From Treponema sp. (GTDB lineage: Bacteria; Spirochaetota; Spirochaetia; Treponematales; Breznakiellaceae): 35,124 nt of DNA. Of the stretch, positions 1 to 7,865 are shown piece after piece. A model generated the notes under the pieces. The model was not told where the DNA came from, made no database searches, and saw only the letters and a program-made list of their open reading frames with translations. The DNA is taken from the NCBI GenBank assembly GCA_009777735.1, contig WRLF01000023.1:1-35124 (forward strand). Reading direction: 5' to 3'. Made by a program: the position numbers and the translations under genes. Position 1 is the stretch's first letter. Each line of letters opens with the position of its first letter.

Positions 1-1
1 A

Positions 2-244
2 GCCGCAGGCCAAAACAGGTTAGGCATTTTATACGCCCGCGCCGGCCGTTTACCCGAAGCGCGCGCCGCCTACGAACGCGCCGCCGGCATGGGCTCCGTC
101 CCCGCCATGACCAACCGCGGCAACCTCGCGCTGATAGAACGGGACTTTGCAACAGCCGAACGCTGGTTCAGACAAGCCCTGCAAAGAGAGTCCCAAAACA
201 GAGCCGCCCTGCGCGGAATAGAACGAATTGCAGGTGCAAGATGA
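2..244 (+). CDS. TPR-repeat protein, C-terminal end (partial)
   Basis: An open frame enters from the left edge and stops at TGA 242-244, giving about 80 residues. The residues are Ala/Arg/Leu-rich and helical, with the spacing of tetratricopeptide repeats: LGILYARAGRLPEARAAYER is one repeat and LALIERDFATAERWFRQAL the next. TPR proteins act as scaffolds, in spirochaetes often at the envelope. The start, and so any signal peptide or other domain, lies outside the window. It runs in the same direction as the FecR/CHASE2 genes that follow. TPR modules commonly sit next to such genes, so a functional link is plausible but not shown. A palindromic repeat separates it from the next gene. Confidence 0.75.
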   Translation, partial: AAGQNRLGILYARAGRLPEARAAYERAAGMGSVPAMTNRGNLALIERDFATAERWFRQALQRESQNRAALRGIERIAGAR

Positions 245-261
245 ATTCACTTGCAAAATCC

Positions 262-349
262 TCACACAGAGGCACGGGGTTCACAAAAGGCACAGAGAAA
301 AGGCATATCCTCCTTCATCTATCTCCGTGTTCTCTGTGCCTCTGTGTGA
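262..349. repeat. Imperfect palindromic element, TCACACAGAG family (intergenic copy)
   Basis: Arms at 262-274 (TCACACAGAGGCA) and 337-349 (TGCCTCTGTGTGA) are perfect 13-bp reverse complements. A nested pair lies at 291-299 (CACAGAGAA) and 330-338 (TTCTCTGTG). The right arm shares GTGCCTCTGTGTGA exactly with a second copy inside metH at 33649-33749. This copy lies between the TPR gene and the FecR-like gene, so it could act as a transcript hairpin. No T-tract follows, so it is not an obvious terminator. Confidence 0.8.
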
Positions 350-372
350 AGAATTTGTGAATAAAATTTTTT

Positions 373-377
373 GGAGG
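373..377 (+). promoter_or_regulatory. Ribosome binding site deciding the FecR-like start
   Basis: GGAGG lies 6 bases upstream of ATG 384. It fixes the start there, although the open frame runs back to 228 through the palindromic element. The upstream codons are repeat-derived, not part of the protein. Confidence 0.8.
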
Positions 378-383
378 TATCAG

Positions 384-785
384 ATGAAAAAGATTGCTTT
401 TGTAATGTTAATCGCACTAGCGGTTACAGCAACAATCTCGGCACAGACATACACTGTGCAGAGTGTAACAGGAAGGGTACAGCGCGAAGCGGGCAATAGC
501 CGCATTGATATTGCTGTAGGCGATGTACTCTCCGCAGATACGGTTATCCACACCGGCATCGGCGCGGCGCTGGTGTTACATGACGGCGAAAGAACCGTTA
601 CCATCCCCGCAGCGCAAAACGGGAAAAGGCTTGCGGAGCTGGTTACCTCAGGTTCGGGGATTCGAATCGGCGGGAATGTGGTCCAGGTTGATACCGGCGC
701 CGCAGGAAATATCAGGGGCCACACCCAGACCGCTTCTACCCGTTCAGCCGAAGCTGCCGAAGACGATGATATAACTGCGGAATAG
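384..785 (+). CDS. Exported FecR-like domain protein
   Basis: This is a 133-residue protein with a clear Sec signal peptide (MKKIAFVMLIALAVTATISA, probable cut before Gln). The mature part begins YTVQSVTGRVQR and continues with IAVGDVLSADTVIHTG and AALVLHDGERTVTIP. This is the beta-rich FecR-type pattern (VxGxVxR, then GDxLxxxxxIxTG). In Proteobacteria FecR transmits ferric-citrate signals to a sigma factor; short spirochaete versions lack the anti-sigma N-terminus, so only a periplasmic ligand- or protein-binding role can be inferred. The tail is acidic and low complexity (AEAAEDDDITAE). The stop codon overlaps the GTG start candidate of the cyclase gene by one base, which suggests translational coupling. 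Confidence 0.75.
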   Translation: MKKIAFVMLIALAVTATISAQTYTVQSVTGRVQREAGNSRIDIAVGDVLSADTVIHTGIGAALVLHDGERTVTIPAAQNGKRLAELVTSGSGIRIGGNVVQVDTGAAGNIRGHTQTASTRSAEAAEDDDITAE

Positions 786-3391
786 TGCTGAAAATACAGC
801 TTCCATGCAGCATAAAGCAGTATACTATGGGCAGAGCAAAGCACAACGAACCTTTCATCATTTTTTCTCTGAGCGCTTTTGCTCTGTCCTCATTGTTGTT
901 TTTTACCTCTTTGGATAACAAGCTGTTTGACCTGTTCCTGCGCTTTCTCCCTTCGCTGACTGAACATGAAAATGTAATAGTCCTGACAATAACCGATGAC
1001 ACCCTGATTCAAGCAGGAGGTTTTCCGTTTAGGCGTGAAGTAATAGCCGATATTGTCGTCTTGTTAAAAGAGTTTGGCGTTGAAACTATTGCTTTTGATG
1101 TAAGTTTTCTTGATGAGAGTGCCCCCCGGTTTGATCGGGAATACGCAGCCCGGCGCTTTGAAGAAATTTATGGTGAAGATTTTTACCTCAGGCATTATGA
1201 TTCGGGATACGGGCTGGATGAATCCCTTGCATTGCTGGGCAGGGATGTTGATGAGTATTTTGCCCAGGCTCTTGGTTTTTCCGGTAATGCCTGGCTTACA
1301 CTCACATTTATTTCACCCCATGATTTACTTGACGATGTTGAATATGCAACAGATAAAGAAACAGACCGGTATCTTTCAGAAAATATTGCATTAAATAATG
1401 TTATTACCATGGGCGACACAAAGACTCCCGAAATGGGAAGAGTTTTAACGAATATTGATAAACTTTTTTTGAGGGCAAAAGGATCAGGGTTTGTAAACGC
1501 ATCTCGTGATTCGGACGGCATCATACGGCGGGTGCATCTTCTGTTAAAATATCAAGGAGAGTATTACGGGCAATTAGCCTTCGCAGCAATACGTGAAAAA
1601 CTTGGGTATACATCAATTGAGGCAGACAACAGGGCGATAACCCTCGCCATGCGCGACGGCGGAACTTTGCGAATTCCCCGTTCGCAGAATGGCTCAATTC
1701 TGATTAAATGGCCGAAAAAAACATTTTACGATTACCGGATAATGTCCCTTGATGAAATCGTGCAATATAATATTATTGAAAAAGCATTTGCAAATAATCT
1801 TGAATCAATGTTTATTGCGGGATTTTTCCATTATTGGAGCGGCAATCTGTCTCCCTGGGAATATTACCTGATTGCAGAAAGCATAAAAAACAATGCCTTT
1901 GCGGAAAACAGAGCGGCTGGTGATGACTGGCTGAGTGCCCGGCGGGATTTTATAACAAGCAGTGATGCCTTCCTGAACGGCCCTTATGAAGAAATAATAC
2001 TTGCCGATGTCGGCGGCGATCCGGTTTTAGCTGCCTATGTACGTGAATTTTTCGATACTACCCGAAGTCAGTATAACCGGATGGCGGAAATTCGTGAAAA
2101 AGCCGCTGTCCTGAAAGACGGCTTCTGTATAATAGGATCCGACGCAACGGCAATGCTGGATGTCGGCCATACCGCTTTTCAGGAAAATTTTCCGCTCGTG
2201 GGGACATACGCGGCTGTTGCCAATATGCTGCTTGCAGGCGAATTTATCAATGATGCTCCCTGGTATGTTTCGGCATTAATTGCGCTTTTTTACGCCCTGT
2301 TGATTGGCTTTTTGTTAAACCGCATTGATACGCAATTGTACATCATGACCGGCATTTCAGGTCTTGTTCTTTTGAGCGGGTTTTTTATGGGGTTCTTTAT
2401 TATTAGTAACATATACATTGGTTTTGCAGTCCCGTTGTCTTCCGCATTATTAACATTTGTGTTAATGCTGGCAGTCAGATTCCTTTTGGAGGGCCGCGAG
2501 AAGACATTTTTGCATAACGCTTTCTCCCGCTACCTTGCGCCGGAAATAATTTCAGAAATTATCAACGATCCGGACAAGCTGAACCTGGGCGGCGAGAGAC
2601 GGGTATTAACCGCCATGTTTACCGACTTGCAGGGCTTTGCCGGCATCAGCGAACAGCTTGACCCGGGCGCTCTGGTACTGCTCTTAAACAAATACCTTAC
2701 CGCCATGAGCGATATAATCATGGAACACACCGGAACAGTAGACAAGTACGAAGGAGACGCCATCATTGCTTTTTGGGGAGCGCCCCTTCCCCGAGACGAC
2801 CATGCCGCCCTTGCCTGCCGCAGCGCCCTTGCAATGAAACGAGCGGAAACAGCATTAAACAAACAATTTCTGGAAGAAAGCCTAAGCCCCGTGCCGCTGT
2901 TTACCCGCATCGGCATCAACACCGGGGATATGGTAGTAGGCAACATGGGCGCGGAGAAAAAAATGGACTATACGATAATGGGTAACGCCGTCAACCTTGC
3001 CGCCCGGCTGGAAGGGGTAAACAAGTTATATAAAACCGGCGGCATATTGATAAGCGAGTACACCCATACAGCAATCGGCGCGGAGTTTATCTGCCGCCGG
3101 CTCGATCTGGTTCGGGTGATGGGCGTTACCACGCCGCTGCGCCTCTATGAATTGTTATCCCATGCAAGCGAAACGGACAGCCGGCAGCAGGAATGGGCAG
3201 CCGAATGGGAACAAGCAATCGACAGCATGGAAAACGGCAGATTTGCCATAGCCAAAAGCCTGTTCACCAAACTCAAAAACCAGCGCCCCGATGACCAGGT
3301 TGCAGCGTTATACGCATGGCGCAGCGAATCATATTTACAGGAACCCCCGCCGCCCGATTGGGACGGTGTAACAAATTTGACAGAGAAATAA
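785..3391 (+). CDS. CHASE2-domain class III adenylate cyclase
   Basis: The protein has 868 residues. One N-terminal membrane segment (about 25-43) is followed by a large extracytoplasmic CHASE2 sensor (about 50-480), three membrane helices (about 495-580) and a cytoplasmic class III cyclase domain (about 605-790). Catalytic features are present: metal-binding Asp614 in FTDLQGF and Asp658 in KYEGD, adenine-recognising Lys654 and Asp728 (MDYTIMGN), and transition-state Asn737 and Arg741 (NLAAR). Lys plus Asp at the purine positions favours ATP over GTP. It should therefore make cAMP in response to a periplasmic signal. The GTG at 785 overlaps the previous stop; ATG 827 (MGRAKHNEPF) is an equally possible start and keeps the first helix. 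The last 80 residues form a helical, TPR-like tail. It is probably co-transcribed with the FecR-like gene and the barrel/transglutaminase gene. Confidence 0.9.
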   Translation: MLKIQLPCSIKQYTMGRAKHNEPFIIFSLSAFALSSLLFFTSLDNKLFDLFLRFLPSLTEHENVIVLTITDDTLIQAGGFPFRREVIADIVVLLKEFGVETIAFDVSFLDESAPRFDREYAARRFEEIYGEDFYLRHYDSGYGLDESLALLGRDVDEYFAQALGFSGNAWLTLTFISPHDLLDDVEYATDKETDRYLSENIALNNVITMGDTKTPEMGRVLTNIDKLFLRAKGSGFVNASRDSDGIIRRVHLLLKYQGEYYGQLAFAAIREKLGYTSIEADNRAITLAMRDGGTLRIPRSQNGSILIKWPKKTFYDYRIMSLDEIVQYNIIEKAFANNLESMFIAGFFHYWSGNLSPWEYYLIAESIKNNAFAENRAAGDDWLSARRDFITSSDAFLNGPYEEIILADVGGDPVLAAYVREFFDTTRSQYNRMAEIREKAAVLKDGFCIIGSDATAMLDVGHTAFQENFPLVGTYAAVANMLLAGEFINDAPWYVSALIALFYALLIGFLLNRIDTQLYIMTGISGLVLLSGFFMGFFIISNIYIGFAVPLSSALLTFVLMLAVRFLLEGREKTFLHNAFSRYLAPEIISEIINDPDKLNLGGERRVLTAMFTDLQGFAGISEQLDPGALVLLLNKYLTAMSDIIMEHTGTVDKYEGDAIIAFWGAPLPRDDHAALACRSALAMKRAETALNKQFLEESLSPVPLFTRIGINTGDMVVGNMGAEKKMDYTIMGNAVNLAARLEGVNKLYKTGGILISEYTHTAIGAEFICRRLDLVRVMGVTTPLRLYELLSHASETDSRQQEWAAEWEQAIDSMENGRFAIAKSLFTKLKNQRPDDQVAALYAWRSESYLQEPPPPDWDGVTNLTEK

Positions 3392-3408
3392 CCCATAAGG
3401 AATGAACA

Positions 3409-5070
3409 ATGAAAAAATGTATACTGTTAGTTATTATCTACTCCCTGCTCCCTGCTCCCCACTCCCTTTTGTTTGCTGAAAGTGAATTTTCGTTACGCAT
3501 AGCGCCTGCCTTGCAAGTGCCGCTCGCAGAAGAACTCATAAACCCCGGCATAGGGGCGAATGTTTCGCTTGATTGGGCTTTCTGGGATTTTGCCCCTTAC
3601 TTTACCCTCGGTGCAAACGCAGGCGGCGCATTTGCAAGTTTACCCGTACAAGTCGGTGACCCCCTCACCCTGTTTGAAGGCAATGTGGGATTATTTCTCC
3701 GCTGGCGTCCCTCATATCTCCTGTGGAAACACGCTGAACGCTGGGCGTTTCAGGCCGGCATGAACGGCGGTCTATACCAGTATTCAAGGGGAGAGAATAG
3801 CGACACAAGCGGGTTATTCGGCGGATCATTAGGCGCGCAATTTCACCTGTCGCCGTATTTTTCTCTGTACGCCGAAGGCGGCTTCACCCGTCGCGCCTTC
3901 GCTTCCCGCTCCCTGAACACCTTTAATGCGGCTATCGGTTTACGCCTTAACCTATCAGAAATAATGGGCGGCAGATCACGAGTGAACATAGAGAAAACGC
4001 AGCAGCACAGGGTATTTCCCGTATCGTGGGCATGGTATGAACATAACCCTGTGGCAATGGTACAGATCACCAATGATGAACCCAACACCATAACCGATGT
4101 CAACATTTCATTCTTCATGGACAGTTACATGAGCCGCCCCTGGACTTTCGCTGTAGTGCCCCGTCTTACCCCCGGCGAAAGCATTGAGTTACCCGTAACT
4201 GCCTTATTCAATGAAGCCATGATGAACCTCACCGAAACGGTTAACGCAAACGGTGTTATTCAAATGCAGTACCGCAGCCTTGGTGCGCGCAAGGAAACAG
4301 CAACGCCAATACAAATGCCCATCTTCCATCGCAACACCCTCTCATGGGACGATGACCGCCGCGCCGCCGCCTTCGTATCCCCCAGGGACAGCGCAGCCCG
4401 AATGTTTGCCCGCCATGTAGCTTCGGCAGTTAACAGTGAACAGGTAATAGTGAACAGAGAAGGGCGAACTGGGGGTTTGGGAGCGTTGAGTACTATTCCA
4501 GCTAATGTTGTGCATGCGGCGGCTTTATTCGAAGCATTGCGTTTGTACGGCATAAGCTATGTCGTAGTTCCCGCCACATCGTTTGCACATGTATCTGCCG
4601 ATGAATCGGCGCTTGATAATGTCAGCTTCCCCTATCAGGCATTGTACTACCGGGGCGGGGACTGCTCCTATCTTGCAATTTTATTTTGTTCCATGCTGGA
4701 AGCCTTAGACATAGCAAGCGCTTTTATCACCATACCCGGCCACATCTACATAGCCGTTGAAGTCGGCGATGACAACTGGCAGGTGAGCAATAATAATATT
4801 ATCGAACTCGAAGATAGTGACGGAATCCGCCGCCGCTGGCTGCCCATAGAAATCACCGTCCCCGGCGAAGGCTTTACCCGCGCCTGGCGCATCGGCGCAC
4901 AGCAATGGCACAGCACCGGCGCAGAAGCAGAGCTAATCCCCATACGCGAAGCATGGCAAGTCTACCCGCCTGTAACCGCGCCAAGCTCCGGCGACCGTCT
5001 CCCCCAAATGCCCGGGCGGGAGGAAATTTTGCGAGCATTGCAAAATGAAATAGTGCAAGTAAACAGATAG
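3409..5070 (+). CDS. Exported beta-barrel protein with transglutaminase-like domain
   Basis: This 553-residue protein starts at ATG 3409, after AAGGAATG at 3397-3404. Residues 1-24 are a signal peptide, much of it encoded by a CTCCCTG heptamer repeat. Residues about 25-185 alternate aromatic and glycine-rich strands (FSLRIAPALQVP, GANVSLDWAFWDFAPYFTLG), typical of a small outer-membrane barrel. A middle domain at about 200-300 is Ig-like. The C-terminal part carries a transglutaminase/protease-like core: nucleophile Cys419 in GGDCSYLAILFCSMLEALDI and His445 in GHIYIAVEVG, with Asp candidates just after. Family activity may be amide hydrolysis or crosslinking, or the fold may be a binding module; the substrate is unknown. 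It follows the cyclase by 17 bases, so it likely belongs to the same operon. A second heptamer tract interrupts the protein at about residues 340-353. Confidence 0.75.
   Translation: MKKCILLVIIYSLLPAPHSLLFAESEFSLRIAPALQVPLAEELINPGIGANVSLDWAFWDFAPYFTLGANAGGAFASLPVQVGDPLTLFEGNVGLFLRWRPSYLLWKHAERWAFQAGMNGGLYQYSRGENSDTSGLFGGSLGAQFHLSPYFSLYAEGGFTRRAFASRSLNTFNAAIGLRLNLSEIMGGRSRVNIEKTQQHRVFPVSWAWYEHNPVAMVQITNDEPNTITDVNISFFMDSYMSRPWTFAVVPRLTPGESIELPVTALFNEAMMNLTETVNANGVIQMQYRSLGARKETATPIQMPIFHRNTLSWDDDRRAAAFVSPRDSAARMFARHVASAVNSEQVIVNREGRTGGLGALSTIPANVVHAAALFEALRLYGISYVVVPATSFAHVSADESALDNVSFPYQALYYRGGDCSYLAILFCSMLEALDIASAFITIPGHIYIAVEVGDDNWQVSNNNIIELEDSDGIRRRWLPIEITVPGEGFTRAWRIGAQQWHSTGAEAELIPIREAWQVYPPVTAPSSGDRLPQMPGREEILRALQNEIVQVNR
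3441..3468 (+). repeat. Heptamer tandem repeat CTCCCTG inside a signal peptide
   Basis: Four consecutive 7-mers read CTCCCTG, CTCCCTG, CTCCCCA and CTCCCTT. In frame they encode most of the hydrophobic core SLLPAPHSLL of the signal peptide of the 3409 gene. Confidence 0.85.
4427..4468 (+). repeat. Degenerate heptamer tract, CAGNNAA family
   Basis: Six 7-mers in register are CAGTTAA, CAGTGAA, CAGGTAA, TAGTGAA, CAGAGAA and GGGCGAA. They are read in frame within the barrel/transglutaminase gene and encode NSEQVIVNREGR at a linker just before the catalytic domain. Confidence 0.7.
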
Positions 5071-5170
5071 GAAAGATTAAAAATTGGTGTATTTGTAAGA
5101 ACTTCAACGTTATGTGCCAGTTTTACAAATTATGGAAAGGGCATAAATATTCCCCAAAAATGCCAATTGA

Positions 5171-5293
5171 ACAACCGGCGCTGTTGCAAAGAAATTAAAA
5201 CGTAATTTTATTGGAATCGAAAAAGAAACCGAATATATAAAACTTGCTAAAAAGCGAATTAAAAACGTATTGACAAAAATGAGTTTTTCGTAA
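5171..5293 (+). pseudogene. C-terminal remnant of a DNA (N4/N6) methyltransferase
   Basis: After an in-frame TGA at 5168-5170 the + strand encodes TTGAVAKKLKRNFIGIEKET followed by EYIKLAKKRIKNVLTKMSFS and a stop at 5291-5293. This is the SAM-binding motif I region that ends beta-type (HinfI/RsrI-like) methyltransferases, normally written GSGTTGAVAKKLGRNFIGIE. The rest of the gene is absent, so this is a 5'-truncated fossil of about 40 codons. Another frame just before it (5080 onward, KIGVFVRTS) may be more of the same decayed gene, but this is weak. The fragment forms most of the 259-base gap between the transglutaminase-like gene and the chemoreceptor and contains the latter's putative -35 box. 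Confidence 0.7.
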
Positions 5294-5296
5294 AGT
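5270..5296 (+). promoter_or_regulatory. Possible sigma-70-type promoter for the chemoreceptor gene
   Basis: A perfect TTGACA -35 box lies at 5270-5275. The best -10 candidate is TAAAGT at 5291-5296 with a short 15-base spacer. The ribosome binding site AGAGGTG at 5315-5321 and ATG 5330 follow. The -35 box lies in the tail of the decayed methyltransferase. Confidence 0.35.
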
Positions 5297-5329
5297 ATTT
5301 CTTAGTAATATAAAAGAGGTGTATAAAAT

Positions 5330-6577
5330 ATGTTCGTAACGTCAAAAAAAGCATCCCAATTGGACAATCCCTTCCAATCTGAAAATGAGAGTTTAAAAAG
5401 CAAATTAAAATACAATGAACTAAAGCTGGCACAGCTTGAAGGAATAAAATCGGCTATGCCAGATCCGTATTATGTACGGGATATGGATTATAATGTTGTT
5501 CTATGGCCTCCTGCAATAGCAAAACTTACAGGATTTTCCGAAGAAGAGGCCAAAAAGCTAAAATGTTATGAAATGTATAGAGCTTGTGTATGCCCTCCGG
5601 TAGCTGAATGTCCAACCCAACGTTGTGTTCAGACCAGACAGTTTTTAAGAGATGTTGCGGTTGATGTTTTTCACAAAAACGGCGAAACAATACACTGTCT
5701 TGTATCAAACGCTGGCGTATATGATGAAGACGGAAATCCAATAGGTGCCGTTGAAATTGTAAAGGATAATACAATTAATACGATAGTTCAAAATACTATG
5801 AACTCAATCAGTGAAATAATAAAAAAAATAGATGCTGCATCCGGGCATCTCAGTACAGCAATGGAACAAGTAAACACCGTCTCCCGGAAAGTGTCCGATA
5901 AATCAGCGGAATCGCTTTCCGACATAAAAATTGGAGTTGAGACCGGCATCGCTGTGAGTAGAAAAGCTGACGACAGCAGTAAATATATTAGTAATGTCCA
6001 AGAAAATATTAATAGCATTAATGATTCTATGAAATTTTCTGTGGATAAAATATCTTCATTAAAAAATAAATCTGAAGCGATCGTAGAATTTATTAAAATG
6101 ATACAGGAAATATCATCAAAAACCAATTTACTATCTATAAACGCCTCTATTGAAGCCGCTCATGCAGGTGAATCAGGCAGAGGATTTAAGGTCGTAGCTG
6201 ATGGTATTAGAGAATTATCAAAAAATTCTAATGAATCAGCCAATTCGATAAACAGTACGGTAAAGGATATTAATGAGCTTATTAAAGATGTAAATACATC
6301 ATTTGCTGTTACTGAAAAAGACATAGAAGCCGGAACAAACACTATATCTGAGCTATTGTCATTCGTAAATGAAATTTCGGATTCTGTAAAGGAATTAATG
6401 AATATAATAAACATGACAGAAAGGGCAACCGAAACCACATCATACCATATCGAAGAACAAAATACTACATTTGTTGAAGTCAGCAAAGTTGGCAAGGAAC
6501 TTTCTGTAATATCCAAAGAACTCACCCAAGAATTTGAAAACGTAATTAAAGTAATTCAACATACAGATATGGGATAA
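5330..6577 (+). CDS. Soluble PAS-domain methyl-accepting chemotaxis protein
   Basis: The protein has 415 residues and no membrane segment. A short N-terminal coiled coil (about 18-38) leads into a PAS domain (about 40-145). The PAS carries an unusual cysteine cluster: Cys79, 86, 88, 94 and 99 (within [21 protein letters not shown]). The rest is a long helical signalling hairpin, and its tip (about 255-297) reads [20 protein letters not shown] then [15 protein letters not shown]. This is the region that contacts CheA and CheW, with His replacing the usual Arg in IEAARAGE. It is expected to sense an intracellular redox, metal or small-ligand cue and modulate motility. AGAGGTG at 5315-5321 supports ATG 5330. 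The gene is AT-rich compared with its neighbours and sits beside a methyltransferase fossil, so it may have been acquired. Confidence 0.85.
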   Translation: MFVTSKKASQLDNPFQSENESLKSKLKYNELKLAQLEGIKSAMPDPYYVRDMDYNVVLWPPAIAKLTGFSEEEAKKLKCYEMYRACVCPPVAECPTQRCVQTRQFLRDVAVDVFHKNGETIHCLVSNAGVYDEDGNPIGAVEIVKDNTINTIVQNTMNSISEIIKKIDAASGHLSTAMEQVNTVSRKVSDKSAESLSDIKIGVETGIAVSRKADDSSKYISNVQENINSINDSMKFSVDKISSLKNKSEAIVEFIKMIQEISSKTNLLSINASIEAAHAGESGRGFKVVADGIRELSKNSNESANSINSTVKDINELIKDVNTSFAVTEKDIEAGTNTISELLSFVNEISDSVKELMNIINMTERATETTSYHIEEQNTTFVEVSKVGKELSVISKELTQEFENVIKVIQHTDMG

Positions 6578-6618
6578 AAGATTATTCATAGTATGAGCAC
6601 GGCATATAACGCTATAGC

Positions 6619-7764
6619 CTAGTAACGGTCTGAAACATTTACAAATCTGCGATCTTCAATAAAAATGGGCTGAAGCCTGCGAATCGCATCCCCCGCATCG
6701 TTCATGCCGTAAGGGCCGGCCAGGGCAGGATAATTACTCATCGCCGCAAGTACGGGCCGCATAACCCGGGAATCAGCCGAATTGGCCTGGTTAATAACCT
6801 CGGCAAGCTGGCGGACCACATCATACGTCTGCATAAGGAAATGATCCCCTTCTCTTCCTCCGGTTTTTTCCCGGTAAGCCTGCATAACCCGTGCAAAGTC
6901 ATCCCCCTGGATATCGGGAGTAAAAGCGCTCATGAGAAAGGCACCATTCGCCATTTCGCCAGTAATATCAAGCAACTGCTGCCCAAGGGCTGAACTGGTC
7001 AGAATGACCAATTCCGGCCGGTACTGCAAAGAATTCATTTGGATGATAATCCGGGCGGATTCAGAAGAATAGGCAACCGGGAAAAAGGCCTGGGGATTCT
7101 CATGCATCATTCTGGTGATCATGGGGGTAAAATCCCTGGTTTCGTCAATTTGAAAACTTTCCGAAAGAATAATCGTACCCCCCAGCGCCTCAAATGTATC
7201 GGTAAAGATACTGGTAATGTTATTACCCCAATCATCATGTACATTAAGTATACCAACGGTTTTGATATCTAAATTATTAAAGACAAATTCAGCGTATGCG
7301 GTGGTTTCAAGAGCCTGGGTGGGGGTATTGCGGAAAATATACCCGCCCAGAGAAGAAAAATCCGCATGTGAAGCAGTTGGGGAATACATAATCAATTCTG
7401 CTTCATTATAAACAGGCGCGGCAGCCATGGAGGGAGTGGAAGCAAAATGACCAATAACAGCAGAGTATCTTCTTGCACGAACGATTCTGTTGGCAATTAT
7501 TACTGCCTCGTCCGCATCGTTTTGATCATCGTAGAAATTTACTACTACTTCCCTGCCATCAAGGATGCCGCCGGCAGCATTGATATCCTCTAGGGCGATT
7601 TCTACTGCCATCATTTGAGTTAACCCGTATTGCCTGGCGGAGCCGGTGAGGGGCCCAACCCAGGCAAAATATACCTTGTCAGAGGTTACTCTGTCCTTTC
7701 GTGAACAGCCGCCAATGGATAATAGTAATACCGCCAGGAGCACATTTATTACTATAATTCGCAT
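6619..7764 (-). CDS. LivJ-like branched-chain amino acid/amide-binding lipoprotein
   Basis: The protein has 381 residues and a lipoprotein signal (MRIIVINVLLAVLLLSIGGC, acylated Cys20), so it is anchored in the envelope. The mature protein is a type I periplasmic binding protein (Peripla_BP_6): VYFAWVGPLTGSARQYGLTQ, IALEDINAAGGILDGREVVV, YSAVIGHFASTPSMAAAPVY and IMYSPTASHADFSSLGGYIF. Such proteins bind leucine-type amino acids, amides or urea for ABC uptake. No permease or ATPase genes accompany it. Instead it is divergent from the Cache hybrid kinase at 7866 with 101 bases between them, so it may feed a sensor rather than a transporter; this is inference. It converges on the chemoreceptor gene. 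The start was chosen for the intact lipoprotein signal. Confidence 0.88.
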   Translation of the reverse strand: MRIIVINVLLAVLLLSIGGCSRKDRVTSDKVYFAWVGPLTGSARQYGLTQMMAVEIALEDINAAGGILDGREVVVNFYDDQNDADEAVIIANRIVRARRYSAVIGHFASTPSMAAAPVYNEAELIMYSPTASHADFSSLGGYIFRNTPTQALETTAYAEFVFNNLDIKTVGILNVHDDWGNNITSIFTDTFEALGGTIILSESFQIDETRDFTPMITRMMHENPQAFFPVAYSSESARIIIQMNSLQYRPELVILTSSALGQQLLDITGEMANGAFLMSAFTPDIQGDDFARVMQAYREKTGGREGDHFLMQTYDVVRQLAEVINQANSADSRVMRPVLAAMSNYPALAGPYGMNDAGDAIRRLQPIFIEDRRFVNVSDRY

Positions 7765-7865
7765 TTTACCACTATAAAGACTTTTGCTGATATGAACAAG
7801 CCTGATTTCATATGAAAGTAATATGATATATACAGAATTGATATTTTGTGCTTATACTGGGATAA

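Noticed and set aside
228..383. N-terminal extension of the FecR-like protein
   Set aside because: The extension is encoded by the palindromic repeat, would precede a perfect signal peptide, and is bypassed by GGAGG at 373-377 before ATG 384.
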